This document shows positions 47,392 through 59,188 of a stretch of DNA of 64,000 nucleotides, in pieces. Numbering within the stretch: the first letter of the stretch is position 1; each line of letters starts with the position of its first letter. Below the pieces are notes generated by a model, which searched no databases, had not been told where the DNA came from, and was given only the letters and a program-made list of their open reading frames with translations. The DNA is from Dactylonectria macrodidyma (lineage: Eukaryota; Ascomycota; Sordariomycetes; Hypocreales; Nectriaceae): assembly GCA_020744425.1 (NCBI GenBank), contig JAGMUV010000006.1, positions 1,488,001-1,552,000 of the forward strand, given 5' to 3'. Position numbers and translations under genes: made by a program.

Positions 47392-49164
47392 GGGGGGCGA
47401 GTCGGCGGAGGGAGGGCTGAGAGGGTACCAGAGGTGAGGAGGTCGGTGGATCGATCGCTCGTCGAAACTGAGATTAGACCGGCATGAGGGTTCGAATCCC
47501 GTGAGGAAGAGGTAGAAGTCGCTGCCGGAGAAGAAGGGGGGGGGATGCGATGTTTTACGTATGTCCAAGATGTCTTGACAGCTTGGAGTGTGGCTGGTGT
47601 CGAGATTGGTGTTCACTACCTATGATCGGGTGCCTGACGGAGCTGACGAAACGCCGACAATTTTCCGCAACCTGCACAGCCCCCTGCCCGCGTATCCAGT
47701 GGCGGGGACGATTTTGATGAGTTGTGATGAAGTGCGTCTATGCGAAGGGCAAGAGAGGAAAATGATTAATTCAAATCCATCCAGCGAATTTGCGGCGCAC
47801 ACTTCTTGTTAATGCCAGCTTCTATCCGTCCGTCCCCTCCTTGATTTCTTCCTCGACCATGGCAGGGTGTGGCGCCGCACTGTGGCAGAATCGTCCATAC
47901 CTCTGCCCAACCGCCTCCTAGTGTGTCGTCATTGTGCGTGCGCCGTCGCCGGCTGCTCCTGGGAAGGACTAATAATAAACGACTCCACCCATCCTGTGTC
48001 GTCTAATATTCGCATGAGGTTCTGGAACTGGTTAATCAATTACAAGTGTAGCATGCTTTGAGCATCACCTCCGATGTGGTGCACAGAAAACTGAGTCTTA
48101 TTATTTTTGAAGTGTACGTCCTGCTCATGCCCACGTCGGGCACTCGCGTCCCGCTCTCAATTGAGATGGAGTCACATAAATATGTCCACGCTTCCCATCT
48201 ACTACAACTCAACGTGACTAGTTGATCACGAAAAAGTGCATAAAGAGGGTTGTTTGGGTACTGGAAGGTATGCTTGGCTTACCAAAAAACCATGGGTTTT
48301 CCTTTATTGAAATCATCCTCAACCTCAGACCAGGTTTCCCAAATGAGTGGTTTGGCTTCATCCTTGTGAGAGATAATTGGCACACGACACTCCTCATAAA
48401 TTGCCAAAAGAGTTTCAGATTCCACATATTGCGATGTTTATAGTCCTTAGGGTAACCCTTTAAGTCTGTTGTCGACCTCGATGCATTGAATAGGATGCAG
48501 AGCCAAAGACTGAATCTCAGTAGATTAGGGCAGCTCCAACATTCAATGCACTAGACATCCCACGAGTGGCCAACTCCGGAAAGTCAACAAAGTCATCTCC
48601 ATCCACATCATCGGTACACCTAACAACACCTTATCTCACCTGGGCGACGCCGATCATCAAAACACCTTGGCGTGCATCCCGTCTCCGCCAGACAAGCTTC
48701 CTTCCTGCCAAAATGGCGACCCTGTTTACATCTCTCCAATCCCGCATGATCCGCAGGTTCTGGGTGCCTCAGGCCGCAACACCATACTGTGTAGGTAGCG
48801 CGATAATTATGACGAAGGTTGCCATGTCTGGAGTCGGGTGGTACAATCCCTGCTCCTGTGACGCAGGTCACTCCTGGCGTTGCGGGGTAGCCAGCGATAG
48901 GTGGCATGCTGATGGTCGAGATGCTGTCTATGCGGAGCCGGACAATGGTGCGCTCAGGTGACGGGACACAACATAACATGGCAACGGCCCATTCCCACGA
49001 GGGAAATACATAACACCACTGCTGCCGTCATCTATACTCTAGTAAATTGCTGCCCTCTTTCTTCCCCCCAAATACTCAGACCTCAATACCATTCCACAAA
49101 CACTGCTTGACCTCACCCCAGTGCTGACTTATCTTACACACCACCAACATTGACAGCCTCTACC
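47392..49164. other. Intergenic with a possible gene relic near 48.2-48.4 kb
   Basis: 1.8 kb without a supported gene. The first part is the myosin-1 promoter and leader. At about 48285-48427 the minus strand carries an open stretch containing EECRVPIISHKDEAK and KPLIWETWSEVED, which has coding character. It is bounded by stops on both sides and no neighbouring exon extends it, so it may be a gene fragment. The last 150 bp are the pyrimidine-rich leader of the RPEL gene. Confidence 0.5.
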
Positions 49165-49624
49165 ATGGCCGACAACATCGAGCAAAACCCCACCGCGGTC
49201 GATGAGACCTCTATCTCGCCCATCATCCCCAATTCCGGTCGGAAGAACTCTTTGGAGCACCATCTTACCCACCGACCGGAGCGTGCTGAGCTTGTCGAGA
49301 GTGCGCACACCACCACCCCATCCCACGACCATCTGACACCCCTCGCTGACCTCTTGGCCCCCAAATAGAGAATATTCTCCCAGCTTCCACTGCGGCGCCA
49401 GGTCTTCAGGCGCACCAGAAAGAGGTGAGTCAACCGGGCTTCACGCCCGTTGTAAACACGTACCAAGCCACGGCGCTGACGAATGCCGCCACCCCCATCT
49501 CCAGCTTCAGAAGCATATGCTTGAGGACAAGCTCAACGACAAGATCTCGCACCGTCCTGCGCCCGAGGAATTAATCAAGGAGGGCGTCCTACTCGATGAT
49601 CCGCGTGCCGCCGAGGAAAAGTGA
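49165..49624 (+). CDS. Small RPEL-repeat protein
   Basis: Three exons (49165-49300, 49369-49424, 49505-49624) give 103 residues. Introns of 68 and 80 bp have GT..AG ends; the first is phase 1 and the second phase 0. The ATG at 49165 begins MADNIEQNPT, after a pyrimidine-rich leader. Two RPEL motifs are visible: RPERAELVEKNIL ending exon 1 into exon 2, and RPAPEELIKEGVL in exon 3. RPEL motifs bind monomeric actin in animal MRTF and Phactr proteins; small fungal proteins with two or three RPEL repeats are widespread but little characterised, so a G-actin role is inferred. It lies 1.8 kb from the start of myosin-1, transcribed away from it. Confidence 0.85.
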
Positions 49625-50634
49625 GGCGACCGAGGACGGGCGACTCGCGACGTCAAGAGTGGCACTTGGGCGACGATGTGCACAACGGGCACATGTAGTG
49701 TGGGTGTGGGAGAGCGAGTGCCCGGCTCGAAACAAGGGGGCTCTCCCACATTGGGCTGAACGGCAATAGGACTTGGCGCAGCTGCAGAAAGGGCGCTTAT
49801 TGGAATTTACAATGAAATTTGGCATTGGACTTACCCGTATTAAACAGAATGTCAACTGTAAAAAACATTGTTGCGTCTTCAGCACGATGTGAAATTGCAA
49901 GCACGCACTGTAGGATCTAGTACCCTTCACAGGCTGCCTGCATGAAACAAGGAGAGCCTAGATTCTCATCCCCCAATCGCAGTGGGGACGACCCCGTCAC
50001 ATTGGGAGGTGGTGGGCTTGCCGGGGCCTCCTACGGACTCCCCCTGCAAGTTGGGCTGCTGCAAGGTACCACAATAGAACCCAATCATTTACTAGATGCT
50101 CACACAACCCATTGGTTGGTACCATCAAGCACTTCGCAATTTGCCAAATACCCATCAGACAGGGAGTTAGTTCTGGATGAGAAGAACAAGTGAAACAAAG
50201 AAAAATCTTAAAGTGGACATAGGGTACATGGGCCGGGCAGCGAATTGGGAGAGCATTTTGTAATTGTTTGCAAAGGGTATTTCATCTATCAGCCCGACCG
50301 AGTGCTTGGAAATTCCATCTCCATCTTGAAGCAGTAATAAGAGATTGCCGAAGCATGGTCTTGAGACATCGGTGCGGATCGTGGGGCCGTGGGGCCCAGA
50401 CACTCTATAAAGAAAAGTACATGACAGTAAAGTCGCAAGGAAAATGATACAATCCCAATCTCATGCCCTCATATCGAGGGGAACCCTAAACCCCGTCCCA
50501 TTATCTGCCGCTTATTGATACATGTTTGCAACCTGCAAAATCCCAGTCCTATGTCGAAAACGCCTGTCCGTGCTGTCGCCCAATTTCATCACAAGTGGCA
50601 TCTGTCGTCAACATCGTGCTCGCGGATTGAGCCA
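49625..50634. other. Intergenic, no supported gene
   Basis: About 1 kb separating a plus-strand and a minus-strand gene that converge. It must contain both 3' ends. Nothing else could be recognised. Confidence 0.55.
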
Positions 50635-50967
50635 TTAGTTTTGCGACCGCGGGTAGCCACCCCCGTATGGCACATGGGGTGAGTTGGGATCATAGGTGAC
50701 TTTGTTGTGGTTGATGATGATGTTTCGGCCGGAGCTGGAAACGTGGGAGACGTGCTGGGAGGCTAGCCTTGGTGTTAGTGGGGCAGGTCTGGTTAACAGA
50801 TGCAGAAGAGACTTACAAGCACCGTACTCACGGTATTCGCCGGGGGAGAGAGAACGAGGAGTTGAGCTACCAGACGAGGCAGAGGAAGCAGAAGAGCGGC
50901 TGTAAGAGCTTCCGATGGAACGCTCGTTGGTGTGCTGGTGAATCTGGACTGAGTACGGGGAGCTCAT
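50635..50967 (-). CDS. 92-residue Ser-rich hypothetical protein
   Basis: Two exons (complement of 50635-50762 and 50817-50967) encode 92 residues. The 54-bp intron is phase 1 with GTAAGT..GCTAG ends; using the acceptor at CTAG rather than CAAG avoids an immediate stop. The protein starts MSSPYSVQIHQHTNERS, has a Ser-rich stretch at about 18-40, then SPGEYREYGAS, and a C-terminal part with SSGRNIIINHNKVTYDPNSP and VPYGGGYP. No signal peptide or membrane segment is seen. I do not recognise a characterised family. The in-phase intron and the non-repetitive C-terminal half argue for a real gene. Confidence 0.7.
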   Translation of the reverse strand: MSSPYSVQIHQHTNERSIGSSYSRSSASSASSGSSTPRSLSPGEYREYGACKSLLHLLTRPAPLTPRLASQHVSHVSSSGRNIIINHNKVTYDPNSPHVPYGGGYPRSQN

Positions 50968-53476
50968 GGTTGCGGCAGGGAGTTGCTAGCTTAGGTGCTT
51001 TTCAAGGTTTGTGATAGCAAGGGCTGCAGAGCGCAGAGGAGTCGCAAGTTGCGAAACTGATTGTCAAATTGGTAGTGAAGGTTGAAAAGAGGATGCAATG
51101 TTTGAGATTGTGTGTTTCTGAAGACAGAGTGATGGAGGATGAGAAGAGAAGATGCTGGAGCGAGGAAACGAGGGCCATATTTGTAGCAGCCATCACAACC
51201 GTGGAGAGTACGTACCGAGCCCTCATCATTGTTGCCCCTACACTGCCTAGAATAGCTGGGATTACCAAGGAAGAAGCACAAGGCAACCTCTGGGCTCGCT
51301 AACCCAGAGATACCAACCGGTGGGTGAGGAGACAAGAGGTAGTGGACAAGTGAGTCAAGCCGGGGCCACCCAAGGATCCGGGTTCACGTCCCTTGCCTTG
51401 GTGGAGGAGTGTCAACGATGGGGTCCACGGACAGAAGACGGGGCGATGCAAAATCATTGGGCAGCAAAGGGGTCAAGGGCCTGTCAAGAATGCTTGACAA
51501 GGACCGAGGGCGTCTTGGGCCGCTGGCCTTTCAAGGCGTTGCGCAATGGGTATGGCTCGTAGGGGGTCCGGTGGCGACTTTTTGGCCTCCCTAGACGGCA
51601 AGTGTACGCAGTGCAGGGCGGTGCTAGTGAAAAAAGCACAAGGCGAACGGCCGGGCAAACCAGCGCTGCGTCGCCCGAACTAGGCATAGGTAGCCGCCAA
51701 GGGGTGTGCGCCACCCAGACGCTCTCATGGTCGGCGCCATGAAGAAAAATATCCAGTCAAAAAAAAGAAACCCGACCGTGAATCAAAGCGCTGGCTGCCT
51801 GCCAAACCAGGGGGAAATGCGGCAATGACTGCTGCGGTGTCTCGGTAATCACAAGACAGTCTTTTCACGATTACCATTCGAGACACGTGAGGAGGTGCAC
51901 CTAGGTCCCTGGAGCGAAGCCGCAGGCACCCAGGCACCAAGCAAGGCACCAGCACTGCATCCAACACCACCAGCCCCCTTGGATTACGTTTGATTGGTAC
52001 TGTGACTCCGTGTTGAGATTCAAACCAAGAACTTGACAAGTTTCTGGAGCCCTAAGCCAACCCGGTTCAGCCCGCCAAGTGATAACTCATTTCACGCTTA
52101 CTTTGAAGCCTTCGTTGCATGCCCCAGCCCCCATCACCATGAGTTCCCGACGGGCATCAACCTAGCTCAAGAGGCCTTGAGTCATCGATGCCCAAGCCAA
52201 AGAGGCGGATGGGTCTATGCTCTATGATTGAATAACTGAATGTGACGAAGAAAAAGAAAGAAAAGAAAGGGGGTGGATTACGTCTTCCTGTTTCGGTCGC
52301 CTCTGATGTAAATTTTACAGGAACAAACAAACCAAGCTTAGAGTGTGCTTGTCCTGGAGCCCTCCCATGGTGGGGTGCACCACTGCACGCGCGCATGTCT
52401 GGCGTTGGCTATCGGATCCATCTTGACTCTGGCTGGATGGGGGCCCTGCATCGTCATGCAGGAACTGAAATTTGGACATACGCACATCACTTACATACTA
52501 GATCCTTATTGGGGTTGAATCTGGGGTTCAACACCACCTGTTGGAGGGATCTTCTCCTGCACAGTCACGAGGCCTCGTGTCAAGGTTGGGCGACACCCAT
52601 CCCTCAAGAGGTAGGGTACCCTGGGTTATGTTGATCAGTGTAAGCACATTTTCAACCTACCTGGCGGGTAGGGCTAGGGTGATGACGACAAATGCCGATG
52701 CTTGCTGCTCAATGGAGGCTGCAATCGCTCTTTTCTGTCAGACATAGGCCGTGGCACCGCGACGTGACGTCTGCGCGATGCCCAACGTTGAGAATGAGTT
52801 CGCTGGATGCTGGCGAATGCGCAAGTTGCTGGCAGTTTCACCCTGACAACGTATATCATGAGGTAGCGTGTTGACTTTACCTACAAACAGCGCAGCAATG
52901 TACAGCGCGTGTCAGGCACTATTGTCACTGACCACATGCAAAAGCAAACAATGAAGCTCGCCCAGTCATTACTGTCGCCCTACAAATTTGCGATCGACAA
53001 TCTATATCGGGTCATGGATGTGCGCTGTCGCTATCGCTTGAAGCCAACGTGACTTGTGCTCCAGGGCTTGTTTGGTTAGCAAAGCGCTCCGGTCGCCCGT
53101 CAGTTATGGGTGGGCGAATTTGATCAACTCCACTGATCCGCCCGTTTAACACCTACTGTCGCCCAATTTGGAAGACGGATGGCGACGATAAGATAACACT
53201 GGAGCATTTGGTGGACGATCGCTAGGCGCTCCCACGCCCATTGGCCAATCGCCCTGAGCCCACTGCGACTGCTGGTCATGACACAGCTAGACTGGGTAAT
53301 TGGGCGGGATGGCCACGTCGCCCGTGATCCCATAGCTATCCAACACCTACAACGTCCTCACTCCGCCTCCAACACCATAACACAATACCTCCGACGTCAC
53401 CAGACAGACACTGCTCCGTCTCATTCCGCGATTTCATACCCGTGACCGCAGCGACTCCACCCGCTCGATCGCCACC
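50968..53476. other. 2.5 kb intergenic region, no supported gene
   Basis: All frames are short and lack domain character. The last 450 bp, before the FKBP gene, is its likely promoter: it has recurring GTCGCC/GGCGAC words between 52970 and 53330, an inverted CCAAT at about 53250, and a CAACGTGAC word at about 53045 that resembles an unfolded-protein-response element, though one match of this length proves nothing. A polypurine stretch lies at 52242-52275. Confidence 0.5.
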
Positions 53477-54280
53477 ATGAAGGTCGCCTTATTTCTGTCC
53501 GCCTTGGCCTCCGTTGCCGTTGGTGTTGTTTCCGCCGCCGAGCTTGAGGTTGATGTTACGGTCCCTGTCAAGTGCGAACGCAAGACCAAGAAGGGAGACA
53601 AGGTCTCTATGCACTACCGTGGCACCCTGCAGTCCAACGGCAAGCAGTTTGATGCCAGTATGTCCCGCCTCACTGTGAATCAGTTCACAACGACGATCCG
53701 CTGATCGCTGACCGCTTTTCAAGGCATCGACCGTGGTGTGCCCTTCTCTTTCAAGCTGGGCACTGGCCAGGTCATCAAGGGGTATGTTGAAACCTCATGA
53801 CGACGGCTTCCAACCCGATGATGCTGACATTAGCGATAGATGGGATCAGGGTCTGCTAGACATGTGCATTGGCGAGAAGAGGTTGGTGACAACTGCCGGT
53901 CCCGGCGCCTGCAGTCTATTGTATTGACTGTAATCTAGGAAGCTGACTATTCCCCCGGAGTTCGGCTACGGCCAGCGTGGCGTTGGTCCTATCCCCGCTG
54001 GATCTACCCTCAGTAAGAACGCCCTAGCGCTATTCCCATGGGATACACAACTGACAACATATGTACAGTCTTTGAGACGGAGCTCCTCGGCATCGACGGT
54101 GTCACTAAACCTGACCCAATTGAATACATCACGGTCGAGTCCGAGTCCGCTTCCTCTGAGGAGGCTGCTGAGAGCACCGAGGGCATTGCTGAGAAGGTTG
54201 CCAGCGTCGTGTCCGAGGCTACCGAGGCAGCCAAGACGATCGTTGCCGATACTGACGACCCTGGTCACGAGGAGCTGTAA
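53477..54280 (+). CDS. fkbp2: ER FKBP-type peptidyl-prolyl isomerase (FKBP2)
   Basis: Five exons (53477-53657, 53724-53781, 53840-53881, 53939-54012, 54069-54280) give 188 residues. All four introns are 56-66 bp with GT..AG ends and in-phase junctions that restore the family sequence (DASIDRG, KGWDQG, EKRKLTIP, STLIFE). Residues 1-20 are a signal peptide ([20 protein letters not shown]). The FKBP domain covers about 38-130 with [41 protein letters not shown] and [15 protein letters not shown], including the aromatic and Ile residues that line the FK506 pocket. A Ser/Glu/Ala-rich tail of about 50 residues ends in HEEL, a probable ER-retrieval signal of the HDEL type. It should catalyse prolyl isomerisation during protein folding in the ER lumen. 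Confidence 0.95.
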
Positions 54281-54466
54281 CTCGATACACATATATGATC
54301 ACGACGGCTATATACACATGCTGATAGACACAATGACGATGAAGTTTAACGGCAATTGAATGTGTTCAGTGGCCCTAAGACTTGATACCCATTCGTTGAC
54401 AAGCGTCGTCATGTCATCATTTTGTTCCTGTTACGTGGTACGTATACAATGACGGACATCTGGACA
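54281..54466 (+). other. 3' region of the FKBP gene
   Basis: 186 bp between the FKBP stop codon and the tandem duplication; presumably the 3' untranslated region. No gene fits. Confidence 0.5.
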
Positions 54467-54757
54467 CTTAGGATTAGTCTCCATGTCCTTAAAGAATAGA
54501 GACGCTATAATAAGATGGTCACAGCATATGTAACCTGATGTTGTCCTCGATAATAGCTGAGAATACGCGTAATAATGCAAAACCTTGACATCCACTCGAA
54601 CGGCAAACGAATTTATAATATAGTAAAGCATGTTTATCATTAAGAATGATAATATTCATCATGTAAGACAAGTTAAAAGAGTCTTCATATACTAAATGAG
54701 AAAGTCGGCTAAATCACGTCTAGGGACATATACCCTGCTCCTAGCTACCGAGCCATC
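54467..54757 (+). repeat. 291-bp tandem direct repeat, unit 1
   Basis: The unit starts CTTAGGATTAGTCTCCATG and ends CTACCGAGCCATC. Unit 2 follows immediately and aligns over its full length without gaps. Roughly three dozen positions differ, and all but one are transitions, in both directions. This is the RIP pattern on a duplicated segment. No coding frame, TG..CA termini or target-site duplication is seen, so LTR origin is not supported. Confidence 0.9.
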
Positions 54758-55048
54758 CTTAGGATTAGTCTCCATGTCCTTAAAGAATAGAAACGCTATA
54801 ATAAGATAGTCATAGCATGTGTAACCTGATGTTGTCCTTAATAATAGCTAAGAATACGCGCAATAACGCAAAACCTTAATATCTACTCAAACGGTAAACG
54901 AATTTGCGATATGGCAAGGCATGTTTATCGTTAAGAACGACAATATTCATAATGTAAGGCAAATTGAAGGAGTCTTCATGTACTAAATGAGAAAGTCGGC
55001 TGAATCACGTCCAGGGACATGTACCTTGCTCCTAGCTACCGAGCCACC
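54758..55048 (+). repeat. 291-bp tandem direct repeat, unit 2
   Basis: The second unit starts CTTAGGATTAGTCTCCATG at 54758 and ends CTACCGAGCCACC at 55048. It is directly adjacent to unit 1 in the same orientation. Some sites are C/G here and T/A in unit 1, and others the reverse, so both units were mutated independently. Confidence 0.9.
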
Positions 55049-56856
55049 TATATTAACTGCAATTGTCAAGAATACGCAAACGCTAGTGACCCTGGCGCGA
55101 CCTGTTTCGGGCCCTATTCACATGTAAGCCCCGGAGTCTTACAGTGTTGTGCCCCCGAGATGCCCGAGTGAGATCGTTGAAGCGGTGAAAGATCAGTTTA
55201 GGCTTACGGAGTACAGGACAAGGGAAAGAGAACGACGGCCTAAAATGTCGCATCACAAAAGGAAGGGAGGAAGTACAGGTAGCCAATAACTCACCTGAGC
55301 CTTCACGATGTAGCAATGACCTCGCGGCGATTACCTTGCAGCGATCATGGTGCCTAAGATGAGGCTGACGCGAAGTGAGCGTACCATCCAGTAACTACTC
55401 CAACCCAGTGTACCGTATTTCTGGTAGGTGCTCGATGTCCCCCAAAGCCGAAACGAGAGTGCACGTGTGGCGATCGTTGCTACGACAGAGCTAGGCTGTC
55501 GTTATGACACGATTGTTGACGAGGACCATGCATGTCTGAGTGTTGTGGAAGTGATGACAATAGAACAACGCGGTCTGGTGTCTGAGAAGAAGTGGAGATG
55601 CTATCGCATGGATGGTCGTTACTAATAAGTTGATTGGCTTGAAGAATGGCGGCGGTTGGCGCAAACAAGGTTATTGCTACAGCGGTGCCTCCACTGATAC
55701 CCGCCAGTATTATTGCCAGCCAGTGGGCGTGCTTACCCACTAATCAAAAGCCCGCGGGCGCCGGGAGCTAAGCGGGCGGTGAGCCAGGGGGGGGGACGGG
55801 AGTGCGCTGTGGTGCTGGCGATAAGGGGGACGGGAGAGACCGAATCTTGACGCGACAACCCCAACTTGCAAATCAGCCGGCAGGCAGTGGATGCACGTAG
55901 ATGGGACTTTGGTAACTACCCTGAGCGGTACGACAGACGGCATGATGATGCAACAAGACACTGTGGCCCGATTCCACGGCGAAACGTCGAGGCATAGTAT
56001 CCTAGACGTTTACGAAGCAAGCAGTAATGTGTTGACAAGCGTATGGTCAGACCCGTTCTTCCGTTGCCGGTCTGGCCGAGTTGGTTTCCTCTTTGTTGTC
56101 GACTAGGTACCCATAGCTCATGCCCTGGCTCAATGCTCTTCACCTCCCCGTCGTCCCTTTTCCAGAACAAACGGGCGCGCAATGCTAACGCCAAGTAATG
56201 GCGTCTCTCTCTCTCGCAAGGGCCCTTGATATTTGGCTTGGGTGTGCTACAGCAAGGCCTGTCGTACCCGTGGACCGGGCCGCACAGTAGTACAGTACAG
56301 TAATCCGTTGTCGGTGGTGAGTAGTGACTTGAACCAGGGATGTCGTACCTGACAGGACACGCAATGTCGGTTTTTGACCTTGAATTTCGTTCCCCCTTCA
56401 AACCTCAGACCTTGCTGCCACTGGCTGTCTTGAGACCGGCCCTACTGCTGTACTTAAGCCATGCTCTGCCAGCTGTCATAGCAGTTTCGCCCATAAGGTG
56501 TCCCCCTCTCGTACCTGTGCGGCCTTGCCAATTCGTTCCATCCCACCCTTGCGCGTTCTGGGTTTTCCTTGCTGCTCGATCCCCTTTCGACCTGCTGTTT
56601 GATTGTCGCATATTCTCCTTTCACGCAGCATTTTCCTCGACCTCGCCTTCGCGAATATCGCTGCTTCATCTTTGCAGCCCGCACGGCTGCCATCACCATC
56701 ATTGATCGCCCTTGATTGACACATCGCCATGTCCTCACTCTTTAAATAACCCAATTACGCCCGCATCAGCGACCTCGACGACACTCTGCATCACACCCTC
56801 AGGAACTCGCCGCGTGGCGCTTGGTGCATACGTCCCTTGGCATTTAGTCCTGCATC
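55049..56856. other. Intergenic region upstream of the TRK gene
   Basis: 1.8 kb without a supported gene. The last 450 bp before the TRK start is strongly C/T-rich on the plus strand (56400-56856) and is the probable leader and promoter. A G-rich run lies at 55788-55796. Short frames in all six phases show no domain character. Confidence 0.55.
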
Positions 56857-59188
56857 ATGTTCAGCTCGATCAAGGGTCGCTGGAACGACCTGCTCGAGGA
56901 GCATCCTCGCCTCGCGTCTCTCGCCTCGACTGTTGGAGGTGTGGTCCCGCCCATCAACTACATCACCCTTCACTATGCCTACTTTATCCTGGGATCTCTT
57001 CTCTTCTCCGTCATCCTCTGGGGATCTAGCAATCCGTCTCGCAACATTGAGTTCGTCGATTGCATGTTCCTTGTCGTGTCCTCCTTCACCAACACAGGCC
57101 TCAACTCGGTGGATCTTAGCAGATTGACAACATGGCAGCAGGTTCTGCTTTGGATTCTCTTCATCATTGGCAGCGTCATTTGGGTCTCGTTCTGGACCGT
57201 TTTGGCACGCAAGCACGCCTTTGAGAAGCGTTTCGAGGATATTGTTGAGGCAGAACGTGAAAGTCGAAGACGCCGCGCTGCACTCAAACAGACCCCAAAA
57301 TTACGCCAGTTGTTCTTTATTAGAAAGTTCAAGACATCGCCGCCTACTGCCGAGGGGGTTCTGCCGGGCCTAGGTACTCGCCAACGCACTTCAGAGAAGA
57401 CCGAAGAAGCACCTAGTGATCCCAACGACTTACTTCCTGTTGGCGTCGATGCTCGTCGCACGATGTCTTGCCCCGAAGATTCTGTCCCTTCCGACACCGA
57501 GGAGCATCCCAGCAGGACAACGACACTTGCATCTGAGGCGGATATCTCTCCACAAGATCATATTCGATTTGCTGAGTCTTTTGGACGCCGGCCACAGCGA
57601 ACAGGCGGTATATCCATCTACCAACACGACATCCTAGGAACTGATGGGGACACTCGGCGACCCTCGACCGCGGACTCGGTCAACTCAGATCAATCGGAAG
57701 ATTTTCTTCTACACTGGAAAAGGATCTTGGGACATCACAACGTTAGTCGCAGAGGCCAGTTCTTTGATCTATCTTCGGACGAGCGAGAAGCCTTGGGTGG
57801 TTGCGAGTACCGTGCTCTAAAGATTCTCGCCGTTACAGTCCCAATGTACGGCTTCTTGTGGCAGGCTCTGGGCGGCCTAGCCTTAGGAGCTTGGATCGCT
57901 GTCAACAACCCGGCTGCTGCGAGAGAGTACGGTGCAAATCCCTGGTGGTCTGGAATCTTCCTATCCGTCTCCGCCTTCAACAATGCTGGAATGTCAGTCA
58001 TCGATGCCGGTATGACTGTCTTCCAAGGGTCGTACTTTGTTTTGTTCGTTGTCGGCCTTCTCATCCTGGCCGGAAACACGGCGTATCCTCTCTTCCTACG
58101 GTTCATCCTTTGGTCGATGCTCAAGATCCTTGAATTGACGCCATGTTTCTCTACATACGGGCCCTGGCAAGAGACGGTCGAATTCATTCTCAAGTATCCT
58201 CGACGAGTCTATACTACCCTGTTCCCTTCAGGGGCCACCTGGTGGCTCCTTCTTATACTGCTTTTGATCAACACGATCGACTGGGTGGCGTTTGAGGTCT
58301 TAAACATCGGGAATCCAGCCGTCGAAGCCCTACCAATGGCAGACCGCATCTTTGCTGGATGGTTTCAAGCAATTGGTAAGCTTACATCTCGTCTCTCACA
58401 TTGTCGCAATAGCTAACCCTAAAATTTTCCTCTTAGCCGTGCGTGCTGCTGGCTTTGCGGTCGTCTCTATGTCCTCGCTCTATCCCGCCGTTCAGCTCTT
58501 GTACATGGTCATGATGTACGTCTCAGTGTACCCTGTGTCAATCACAATGCGACATTCCAACGTCTACGAAGAAAGATCACTTGGCATTTACGACAATGAC
58601 TCGGCTGTGACAGAGCAGGCAGATGGCGAGATCACCACGCTTCCTTCTAATACCGCCGATGATCCTGCCAAAAGACATCTCCGGCGAAGGGCCACTGCTA
58701 CAGTGATCAGTAAAACAGTCAAGAGATCGATGACATTCCAGGGCGTTGGTGTTCCCCCCGCTAAGGGCCCTGGAGATACTTCTCCCGTTTCTTTTATCGG
58801 ACAGCAAATCCGAGGCCAACTTGCCCACGATCTGTGGTGGCTAGTCGTGCCATTACTCATCATTATGATCATTGAAACAGATCACTTCCTAGAGCAGCCT
58901 CTCGCTTATAGCATATTCAACGTGCTATTCGAGGTGGTCTCTGCGTACGGTTGTGTTGGCCTCTCCATTGGCCTTCCCGGTGCCAACTACAGTTTTTCAG
59001 GGGGTATGCATACTGGCAGCAAGGTCGTATTGTGTATTGTGATGTTAAGAGGGCGGCACCGTGGCCTACCGGTTGCCCTTGATAAAGCGGTGAGATTACC
59101 AGGACTGAAGCTTCACAAGCAAGAGGAAGACGACTCGCGAATCAGGCGAGCCATGACGATGAACCGAATTGCCAGTCGTGATGACTAG
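56857..59188 (+). CDS. trk1: TRK-family potassium transporter
   Basis: Two exons (56857-58375 and 58437-59188) with a 61-bp phase-1 intron (GTAAGC..CTTAG) encode 756 residues. The architecture is the four membrane-pore-membrane repeats of fungal TRK/HKT transporters. Filter loops are visible: SFTNTGLNSVD (Gly81), SAFNNAGMSVID, IAVRAAGFAVVSM across the splice junction, and SAYGCVGLSIGLPG. A hydrophilic cytosolic loop of about 200 residues lies between repeats 1 and 2 (about 130-335), and a second one after repeat 3. The end of the last repeat has the conserved SGGMHTGSKVVLC and RGRHRGLPVALDKAV. It sits in the plasma membrane and takes up K+. The first Met (56857) is followed by a short cytosolic N-terminus; upstream sequence is a C/T-rich leader. 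Confidence 0.95.

Noticed and set aside
47488..47500. Sequence GGTTCGAATCCCG resembling a tRNA B box
   Set aside because: Flanking bases do not form a full T stem, no A box or matching acceptor stem lies upstream, and it is in the myosin-1 leader; judged a chance match.
51360..51400. GGTTCACGTCCC as a possible tRNA T arm
   Set aside because: It departs from the B-box consensus and no cloverleaf could be folded around it.
54467..55048. Tandem 291-bp units considered as an LTR pair or tandem solo LTRs
   Set aside because: The units do not begin TG and end CA, no target-site duplication flanks them, and nothing lies between them.
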